Of a DNA stretch of 64,000 nucleotides, positions 1 through 7,185 are shown in pieces. The notes beneath the pieces are model-generated. The model had not been told where the DNA came from. It worked only from the letters and a program-made list of their open reading frames with translations, and made no database searches. The position numbers were made by a program, and so were the translations under genes. Source of the DNA: Chaetoderma sp. LZ-2023a (Eukaryota; Mollusca; Caudofoveata; Chaetodermatida; Chaetodermatidae). Position 1 is the first letter of the stretch; each line of letters begins with the position of its first letter. The stretch spans positions 17,759,924 through 17,823,923 of the forward strand of contig CM067372.1 of assembly GCA_034401795.1 (NCBI GenBank), in the 5' to 3' direction.

Positions 1-249
1 CTGTCAAAGTCCCTGGTCATTGGATAAGATGTGTATTCCCCCACCACCTCTAGTCTGAAACGGCTCTTTTTCAGCAAATATATTACAGCGAGATGCAGCA
101 CTTGTCATGACTGTTCTTTGTTGTCCGATTACATTTTGTAATGTATGATCCTATTCCATTAATGTTATCTGAGCTCTTGAAGTTTTTTATACAAAATGTT
201 TGGCGTTATGCCATTTTCTAATGGCTCTTTTACATCTTTGTTTTTCTAG
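1..249 (+). other. Intron sequence upstream of the G-alpha penultimate exon
   Basis: No coding similarity is visible. The end of the stretch is a pyrimidine-rich tract finishing in TTTTTCTAG, which serves as the 3' splice site of the next exon. An in-frame TAG at 247-249 stops any upstream extension of that exon. The earlier exons of the gene must lie outside the window. Confidence 0.6.
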
Positions 250-337
250 GTCCTCTTTCTAAACAAACTCGACTTGTTTCGAGACAAGATCTTATATTCT
301 CATCGACATCTCTCTTACTTCCTACCAGATTATGCAG
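250..337 (+). CDS. G-protein alpha subunit, penultimate exon with NKxD motif
   Basis: This 88-nt exon encodes 29 residues beginning VLFLNKLDLF and ending SYFLPDYA, plus the first base of a split glycine codon. FLNKLDLF is the G4 guanine-specificity motif (NKxD) of heterotrimeric G-protein alpha subunits. The ending matches the family segment that usually reads (C/Y)(F/Y)PEY(A/T)G. The exon is bounded by TTTTTCTAG at 248-249 and by CAG|GTAAGC at 337/338. It ends in phase 1, and its last base plus GA at 4391 rebuilds a Gly codon, so it splices in frame to the exon at 4391. G-alpha subunits bind GTP at the inner plasma membrane and couple receptors to effectors. An intron between the YAG motif and the helix-5 region matches my memory of vertebrate Gi genes. 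The exon itself is short, so the gene seems to have an extra intron upstream of VLFLNK. The subclass is uncertain. Confidence 0.9.
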
Positions 338-1412
338 GTAAGCTATTGATGTTGTACTTGCTGCCAGGTTATTCAGGTAAGCTTTTCTTGTCATACTTGC
401 TGTCAAATTATACACTGCAAGTAAGCTTTTGATGGTAAGCTTCCTGTTAAATTATGATGGTAAGCTGTCATACTTCCTCATATATTATGACGGTAAGCTG
501 ACATACTTTCTGTTAAATCATGACAGTAAGTTGTCATACTTCCTGTTAAATTATAATGGTAAGATGTCATACTTCCTGTTAAATTATGACGGTAAGCTGT
601 CATATTTCCTGTTAAATCATGACAGTAAGTTGTCATACTTCCTGTTAAATTATAACGGTAAGTTGTCATACTTCCTGTTAAATTATAACGGTAAGCTGTC
701 ATACTTCCTGTTAAATTATAATGGTAAGCTGTCATACTTCCTGTTAAATTATGACGGTAAGCTGTCATACTTCCTGTTAAATTATGACGGTAAGCTGTCA
801 TACATCCTGTTAAATTATGATGGAAAGCTGTCATATTTCCTGTTAAATCATAATGGTAAGCTCTCATACTTACTGTTAAATCATAATGGAAAGCTGTCGT
901 ACTTCCTGTTAAATTATTATGGAAAGCTGTCGTACTTCCTGTTAAATTATACAGGTAAGCTGTCATACTTCTTGTTAAATTATACAGGTAAGCTGTCATG
1001 CTTCCTGTTAAATTATGACAGCAAGCAGTCATACTTCCTGTTAAATCATAATGGTAAGCTGTCATACTTCCTGTTAAATTATAACAGTAAGCTGTCCTGC
1101 TTCCTGTTAGGTTATAACATTAAGTTGTCACACTTCCTGTTAAATTATGACGATAAGCTCATACTTTAAATTATGATGGTAAGCTGTCTTACTTCCTGTT
1201 AAATTATGAGGGGAAGCTGTCATGCTTCCTGTTAAATTATGCAGGTAAGCTGTCATACTTCCTGTTAAATTATACAGGTAAGCTGTCATGCTTCCTGTTA
1301 AATTATGCAGGTAAGATGTCATACTTCCTGTTAAATTATACAGGTAAGCTGTTGTACTTCCTGTTAAATTATGACTCTAAGCTGTCATACTTCCTGCCGG
1401 ATTGTACAAGCT
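313..1412 (+). repeat. 33-bp tandem array made from the exon end and its 5' splice site
   Basis: There are about 33 head-to-tail copies. A typical unit reads CATACTTCCTGTTAAATTAT, then GACGGTAAGCTGT. The units at 1222-1252 and 1321-1351 match the authentic exon/donor junction (307-337 plus GTAAGCT) at about 25 of 31 positions. The two units nearest the exon and the last unit (1388-1412) keep the exon-like CCAGATTAT or CCAGGTTAT or CCGGATTGT core, so the array appears seeded from the exon. Nearly every unit keeps GGTAAG, AGTAAG or GGAAAG where the donor lies. Spacing is irregular at first (39, 44, 14 and 25 nt) and then steady at 33 nt from about 460. Because 33 is a multiple of three and the unit lacks stops, both strands stay open for long runs (11-residue period NYDGKLSYFLL). 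I regard those frames as a by-product. Confidence 0.92.
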
Positions 1413-1839
1413 ATTGATCAAACTACTACTATGAAGGCAATTTAGTCCAGTCAAATTAACACAAGTTTTGACAAAACCTACCACTAATTGCAACAGAGAT
1501 GCAACCACCTAGAATCTATTCAGTAGGGTCGCCTAGATGATAGGTAAAAAATCTAATAAAATATTTTGGGCGGAACATGTAGAATTCAAGATGGCTTCCA
1601 ATCGAGTATAATATGGCACATATCTCTCATATTAGACCACATAAATTTATTACGAGTAGATAGAAACATGGCCCTAATCTACTGAAAAATGATGTTTTCT
1701 GCATTCCATGACCACTCTATGATGTCACAACCCAATAGCTAGTTCGAGGTTTGCAAACCATTTCTACATTCAGGAGATCACTTAAGAAGACCACCTGTGA
1801 AAGGGACCGGGCATTTGCGCTGATAGATTCGGTATCTAA

Positions 1840-2370
1840 GTCAACAAAGCCAACCAGATCATTGGTATAATGTGAAGATCCTTTGTCTGCCTGGAGGTCA
1901 ACACGCTTGTGCTGCTGTACAAAAGCAAAATCCTAGTGAGACCACATCTAGAATATTGGAATTCTGTATGGGCCACTTTGTGTAAGAAAGATATCTGCCT
2001 AATTGAACTGTCCAGCCTCGAGCAACAAAACTGATATCAGGATTTAAAGACAGCCCATATGAAGACCACCTGAAGCCACTAAACATGCCAACTGCTGGCA
2101 CTTGCATGGCAACCTAATTGAGACGTATATGTATGGTCATGGCATGTATGATGTAAATTGTGAGACTGTTGCCAGCCAGGGACGTACATTGCAAGTGAGG
2201 CCACAACTACAATCTACTAATGCAATGCCTTAAAGGCAACAGACAGATGAGAGTCTTCGGTACTCATTTGACAATGTTACTGGAATGATCGAGGTGAGTA
2301 GGTTGTCATGATTCCTACGCTTACCACGTTCAAGGGAAGTTCTGCAAAGACCAGATTTTCAAAACTGACT
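1840..2370 (+). pseudogene. Degenerate LINE reverse transcriptase C-terminal fragment
   Basis: Conceptual translation from 1840 gives VNKANQIIGIM, a stop, then RSFVCLEVNTLVLLYKS, then LVRPHLEYWNSVW. This is the characteristic C-terminal block of RTs from CR1/Jockey-like LINEs (LYKSLVRPHLEYxxxVW). After frameshifts, GNLIETYMYGHGMYD (2106-2150) and VVMIPTLTTFKGKF (about 2301-2342) match the following conserved segments in order. Stops and frame changes show it is dead. The LINE clade is not resolvable by eye. Confidence 0.75.
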
Positions 2371-3116
2371 TTCCCATCCCGCATGTCGGCACCCACCCAC
2401 GTATACAAACATGGGCAAGAAGAACTGACTGAAGACATGGAAGAAGACAATGAAAATCTGCTACATGATGTCTAGCCTATTCAGCAGAAAAGGACTATGT
2501 AACTAGGTGATCATTTGACATGTTTTGACAAATGCCTCTACATCAAGAACAAGCCGACGAACAATCAGGTCCATGACGATGGCACCCTCAGTACAAAGTT
2601 GCACAGCCTGACTTGCAGATGCATCTCACTAGTCAGATAAAGACTGTTGTACTTCATCGCGGTAGTTGTTGGTGGCAACATGTTTAGGTATATGACCCTT
2701 TTGCTGATGTTAGAAGCTCATGGAATCTCTGATGCTTTATCATGTCAAGATGGTCATTCTGCGTTCCTTTATGCAAAATTACAGTGGCCAACCACTATGT
2801 CCTCATCCTTCGATGATTGCACACTTCCAAATAGATTGGCTTGGACACAAAATAACTTGTCACTGATGAGCTTCAGTCCGACAGCTTTGCCTATTCCAAA
2901 TACCCTGGATGTTGTATAGCACCCGAGGAAAGATAAAAAAGGATATTCTTGTAGATGTTCTTCTTTTGTACATGCCTGATTGAATTGATATTGATATATT
3001 TGAAAGCTGCTCTTTTCTTTGGTTCAAGGCGGAAATAGATATTATGCTTGTTTCCTCCAGCACGATGGATGTCAAATGGTGACATGGATGATAATAAGAA
3101 CTAAACTTTACAAGGG
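2371..3116. other. Rest of the inverted-repeat loop, no gene seen
   Basis: The sequence after the LINE fragment may include its 3' untranslated remnant. A 90-codon open frame at 2647-2919 has no recognisable domain and sits in repeat DNA, so I do not call it a gene. Confidence 0.5.
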
Positions 3117-3620
3117 AATGTAGAAATGGTTTACAAACATCGAATTTCAGTGTTAACTGTTGGTTTGTGACATCATAGAGTGGTTCCGGGGTGCTGAAGA
3201 CATGATTTTTCAGTAGATTGGGGGCATGCTTCTATCTACTCGTAATAAATTTATGTGGTCTAATATGAACCGTTACTGAGATATGTGCCATATTATACTC
3301 GATTGGAAGCCATTTTGAATTCTACATGTTCTACTCAAAGTATTTTATTAGATTTTTTACCTATCGCCTAGGCGACCCTACTGAATAGATTCGGTAATAA
3401 ATTTATGTGGTCTAAAATGAACCGTTTTCGAGATATGCCATATTATACCTGATTGATGGCCATCTTGGCAGCGATCTTGAATTCAACATGTTCCACTTCA
3501 GCGATTTTATTAGATTTTTTACTCATCATTTCTGAGACCTAAGTACACAAAATAAAAGGATTTCATTGCTGTTGCAATTGGTGTGGGTTAAACCCTAGAT
3601 TGACTGCACTAATTATTTCA

Positions 3621-4011
3621 AAACTGCCACAACATAGAAGATGCAACCCGCACCGTTATGACTAAATAGAAGAAATATTAGAGTGGGTGGCATGCTGAGA
3701 AACTACATGGAAGCATTTGTGTTGCCATCATTACTGTTGTAACACATTGCTCGTAGGATCATGGTCAGGTGCAAACATCACATTTACTTTAAAGGGATGG
3801 CAATCTAATCTCAAATGTTATATTGCACCGATAGATTATGGCTTGTAGATTCCATATCACTCATATTCTGTCACATTCTCTTATCTGTATCACAATTATC
3901 TGCTTTGTAATATCGCGTAAATGTTGAACAGTGATCACCACCATTTTGTCTCCTCAAGCGATAGTGTGTGATGCCAATGCATTACATTCATTATTATGTA
4001 ATACTCATCTC
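3621..4011. other. Intron sequence without recognisable features
   Basis: This stretch is AT-rich and non-repetitive at the scale I can inspect. I see no exon-like open frame with G-alpha similarity and no strong palindrome. Confidence 0.5.
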
Positions 4012-4101
4012 GTTGAATAGTTTGAAACTAGTTTGATTGGAAGTTGTTGCTGCCTATTACAGCAACAATATTCAGTCAAATTAGTTTCAAATTATTCAAC
4101 A
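4012..4101. mobile_element. Hairpin MITE, family 1 (GTTGAATA...TATTCAAC core)
   Basis: This is a near-palindrome. The left arm begins GTTGAATAGTTTGAAACTAG; the right arm ends AGTTTCAAATTATTCAAC, with the loop near TATTAC. It belongs to the dispersed hairpin family seen at 20718, 22319, 25616, 26593, 27256, 58361 and 59744. Confidence 0.8.
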
Positions 4102-4390
4102 GCTTACCTCTATGATTGCTTTTATACCACATTGCCAAACTGCAGCTGACACCTCATAGGCTGTAGAAATGTATCAACATTTAGCTACTAATGCCTAAAT
4201 ATCATTCGGTGTCGGCTTGATAAAAAGCTGAAATGTCAGGGATGGAATAATGGGTGGCAAATTCTATCACCTGAATGGTTAGTATAAAATAAGGTGAGAT
4301 TTCCTTTAAAAGATTAGTTGTCTAAGTTCCTAAAAATGGTTGCCATGTCGATGATTTGTGTGACTATGATCTAGTTATCTGTCATTGCAG

Positions 4391-4584
4391 GACCAAAGTG
4401 TGATGTTAACCACGCTGCCTCGTATATCCAGCACCTGTTTGTCATGCAGAGTCAGCAGAAATATGCCAAATCTGTGTACACACACCTGACTACTGCCACA
4501 GAGACGAGCAATGTTGAGGTGGTGTTTGATAGTGTGATGGACTCAATTATCCGTGGGAATCTCAGTACGACGGGACTGCTCTAA
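4391..4584 (+). CDS. G-protein alpha subunit, last exon (guanine-binding TCAT-like motif and C-terminus)
   Basis: The acceptor is TGTCATTGCAG|G. The two bases GA complete a glycine codon begun in the exon at 250-337. The exon then encodes 63 residues, starting PKCDVNHAASYIQHLF and ending GNLSTTGLL before TAA at 4582-4584. The order AASYIQ, VYTHLTTATET, NVEVVFDSVMDSII matches the family pattern AAxYIQ, IYTHxTCATDT, NVQFVFDAVTDVII. VYTHLTTATET is the G5 guanine-ring motif, with Thr where the family normally has Cys (TCAT). The C-terminus is the receptor-contact helix. Its fourth residue from the end is Thr, not the Cys that pertussis toxin modifies in Gi/Go, so the product should be insensitive to that modification. 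It is closest by eye to Gi/Go-type or Gv-type subunits; I cannot choose between them. A diverged but apparently intact 3' end. Confidence 0.92.
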
Positions 4585-4734
4585 TTTTGATCTCATTATT
4601 GTTGTTTGTTTGTATGAATCTCAAGTTACACAAATGGAATCATCTATATTGGGTATTTATCTCGCGATATGTATGGTCAGGGCTGGAAATTATTTCTACA
4701 TATTTAGCATTAGCCAAGTAGAAGTTTTCCAAGA

Positions 4735-5406
4735 TTGGTACAATTTCTAGCTTGACCAGGCTGGTGGTCTAATAACAATTTCTATCTTGAACAGGCTGGT
4801 GGGCTAGTAACAATTTCTAGCTTGGCCAGCTTGGTGGGCTAGTAACAATTTCTATCTTGACCGGTTTAGTGGGCTAGTAACAATTTCTAACTTGGCCAGC
4901 TTGGTGAGCTAGTAACAATTTATAATTAGACCAGCTTGGTGGGCCAGTAACAATTTCTATCCTGACCAGTTTGGTGGGCTAGTAACAATTTCTATCTTGA
5001 CCAGCTTGGTGGGCTAGGAACAATTTCTATCTTGACCAGCTTGGTGGGCTAGTAACAATTTCTATCTTGACCAGGCTGGTAGGTTAGTAATAATTTCTAT
5101 CTTGACCAGTTTGGTGGGGTAGTAACAATTTCTATCTTGACCAGCCTGGTGAGCTAGTAACAATTTCTATCTTGACCAGCCTGGTGAGCTAGTAATAATT
5201 TCTATCTTGACCAGTTTGGTGAGCTAGTAACAATTTCTATCTTGACCAGCCTGGTGAGCTAGTAACAATTTCTATCTTGACCAGCCTGGTGAGCTAGTAG
5301 CAATTTCTATCTTGACCAGCCTGGTGAGCTAGTAACAATTTCTATCTTGACCAGCCTGGTGAGCTAGTAACAATTTCTAGCTTGACCAGCCTGTTGTGCT
5401 AGTAAC
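4735..5406 (+). repeat. 35-bp tandem array downstream of the G-alpha stop codon
   Basis: About 19 copies of a unit that reads AGTAACAATTTCTATCTTGA followed by CCAGCCTGGTGAGCT. Copies vary mainly at GTGAGC/GTGGGC. The array starts about 150 bp after the stop codon and could lie in the 3' untranslated region. No AATAAA is visible before it. Confidence 0.9.
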
Positions 5407-5493
5407 ATTGTGTATCCTCGTTATTACATGACAGACTATAATAACCCTTGTACATGCATCAATGAGCTTACTGGGCTGGCAAAATGTCCATGG

Positions 5494-5712
5494 TGGCTCA
5501 TCCATGTTGAATGTAGTGGTCCATGGTGACTCATCCATGCAGAATGTACTGGTCCATGGTGACTCATCCTTGTTGAATGTACTGGGCCATGGTGACTCAT
5601 CCATGTTGAATGTAGTGGTCGATGGTGACTTATCCATGTTGAATGTACTGGTCCATGGTGACTCATCCATGCAGAATGTACTGGTCCATGGTGACTCGTC
5701 CATGTTGCTTTC
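5494..5712 (+). repeat. 33-bp tandem array containing TGACTCA sites
   Basis: About seven copies of a unit GGTCCATGGTGACTCATCCA followed by TGCAGAATGTACT. Most units hold CCATGG and TGACTCA, the latter a perfect AP-1/TRE consensus. Because the unit is 33 bp, a 118-codon frame (5462-5818) runs through it with an 11-residue period (VVHGDSSMLNV). I see no other sign that it is coding. Confidence 0.85.
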
Positions 5713-5934
5713 AAGCACCGATGCTCCCATGTTATTCCTAGTCACTAACAGGCATGACGAAATTGAAAATGTGTGCAGCCCATTTTCTGGGTTAAACAAA
5801 ATTGTTTTAGATAACTAATATTGTGTTGCGCAATAATTTTTGTCGAGCTCTGTAACGAAACATAGGATGGTTTGCATAGGATGGCTCAACATAGCAATCA
5901 AAATGCTGTGTGGCATGCAGATAAATGTTAAAGT
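5713..5934. other. Spacer after the 33-bp array
   Basis: Non-repetitive sequence with no recognisable gene. Confidence 0.4.
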
Positions 5935-6085
5935 TCTTCAATGTACATTTAATTCATCAAGGACTTATTTGATCTCAATAAAACTGCACAGATTTGTTCT
6001 ATACCATCATTGCATCCAGTCTACCGCATAATTAAAATAGTTTTCAAATTTCTTCCATATTTTTACAGGGATTCGGCTTGGCCTA
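5935..6085. repeat. Dispersed 150-bp repeat, copy 1, interrupted by the DIRS element
   Basis: It shares ACATTTAATTCATCAAGGA, then (T/G)ATCT(C/T)AATAAAA, then CTATACCATCATTGCATC and a following AT-rich segment with 13852-13990. AATAAA at 5978-5983 lies in it and could serve as a polyadenylation signal for an upstream transcript. The DIRS element begins at its right edge. Confidence 0.7.
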
Positions 6086-6285
6086 TTTCACATCAAGAGT
6101 ATACTTACCTCCCTAATACTTTTGATATTGCTAAATATCGGCTTTCACTCAATAAAACACTCAGATTAAAAACAGTTAGGTGCCCCTACTGGGCAGGGAG
6201 TCAGAGGTAGTCCGGCGGATGCTCGCCCCACCACCGCGCATGCGCCGACTACTACTTCCTCTTTGCTCATTTATTGGCTAAGGGT
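6086..6285 (+). repeat. DIRS left inverted terminal repeat
   Basis: It begins TTTCACATCAAGAGTATACT, continues through TACCTCCCTAATACTTTTGA and ends near GCTCATTTATTGGCTAA. Almost all of it recurs as the reverse complement at 12870-13053. The outermost 25 bases are unique to this end, as expected for DIRS, and are repeated only in the internal complementary region. Confidence 0.9.
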
Positions 6286-6368
6286 TACATGCGGTTTTGT
6301 GCTACTCTACATTTTCTGCGCGTTTACCTTGTTTTTCACTTATTTGACGGTTGTTGTACGTTCGTGTC

Positions 6369-6419
6369 ATGTCGGAAAGAGAGGACTCACCTTTGGAAGG
6401 AGCTGGATCTCTTTATCAG
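6369..6419 (+). CDS. Possible first exon of DIRS gag
   Basis: ATG at 6369 opens 17 codons beginning MSEREDSPLEGAGSLYQ, followed by CAG|GTGATT at 6419/6420. Without splicing the frame stops at 6441-6443. Joining 6419 to the acceptor TCCTGTTTCAG at 7185 is phase 0 on both sides and leads directly into the zinc-finger part of gag. A second acceptor (GTCCACAG) at 6565 would lead to an early stop. The splice is inferred from signals only. Confidence 0.45.
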
Positions 6420-7185
6420 GTGATTTCTTTGATATGCTAGCGTGTTTTGTCCCGGTTTAATGTGTTTCCGGGACTCGCGCTTACCGTGATTAGCGCCTAT
6501 TTGAGTTGGTTTTTTACAACATGGTGCTTCATAAGTCTCATTTCTCTTTGTGTTTTTGTCCACAGGTATCACGTAGAAGCTTTGATGGACTTCTCGGCAC
6601 AAGAGGATATGTTTCTCTCCACCACGGTTCCATTTCCTACTAATACTGTTAGGTTATCTAACCAAAAAATCTATGTTCAGTGAGTTGGAGGCTTATTATA
6701 AAGGTCTTCTCGCTTTGCCCTCTTGATCCAATTCCTTCCCCTTCGGTGGAGAGAGTGTAGAGGCGTACTATGGTGGAGTTCTCCGGTACATCACGTTGGA
6801 TGGTTTGTCTGTACAAGGTGTCAGGTATCTAATTATTGATAAACAAAAGGGGAGATAATTTCCTTTTTTGCCAATGCTAGAATTGGAAGGAGTTATCTCT
6901 GTATATCTGATTGTTGTGTACTCGAAATGCCAATTCAACTGGAATGTTCCGGTTACTTATACAATTCGTTCTTGCACTTGGTGCTTGTTGCGGATCGATT
7001 ATTTTTGTCACGGGATTGATGACGTCATAATCGGCCTTGGCCTTTATTAACATTTAACGTTTTGTCCAACGCTGGTTCTTCTTGACTTGCGATCTTTTGG
7101 ATCCTGTCCCTCTCTTTTTAGTTGGTTTTGAGTTCGCTAACCTTAACTATCTTGCTCATTGTCCTTGTCCTTTGTCCTGTTTCAG

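Larger units (their letters stand above)
1436..3620. mobile_element. Long inverted repeat, probably a non-autonomous DNA element
   Basis: The left arm (about 1436-1775) recurs as its reverse complement on the right (about 3117-3392, then 3562-3620). The clearest shared blocks are GAATCTATTCAGTAGGGTCG at 1512 and its complement ending at 3392, and the block around AAATTTATTACGAGTAGATA at 1646-1665. The right arm also carries a second, diverged direct copy of part of itself (3400-3530 resembles 3241-3362), which makes it about 165 bp longer than the left. The loop contains the LINE remnant described separately. No transposase frame is visible. It could be one element with long terminal inverted repeats, or two inverted copies of a MITE flanking unrelated DNA. 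Confidence 0.7.
338..4390 (+). other. Last intron of the G-alpha gene
   Basis: The intron is 4053 bp, has GT-AG ends and is phase 1. It starts GTAAGC and ends in GTCATTGCAG. From the donor side it contains the 33-bp donor-derived array, a long inverted repeat with a LINE remnant in its loop, about 390 bp of unremarkable sequence, and a 90-bp hairpin MITE. The last 290 bp before the acceptor hold no obvious repeat. Confidence 0.85.

Noticed and set aside
429-1169. 246-codon open frame with 11-residue repeats, and a similar frame on the other strand (478-1065)
   Set aside because: Both result from a 33-bp stop-free unit. The array lies in an intron and the frame is not continuous with the G-alpha exon.
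5462-5818. 118-codon repetitive frame
   Set aside because: Produced by a 33-bp tandem unit; no signal, domain or splice context.
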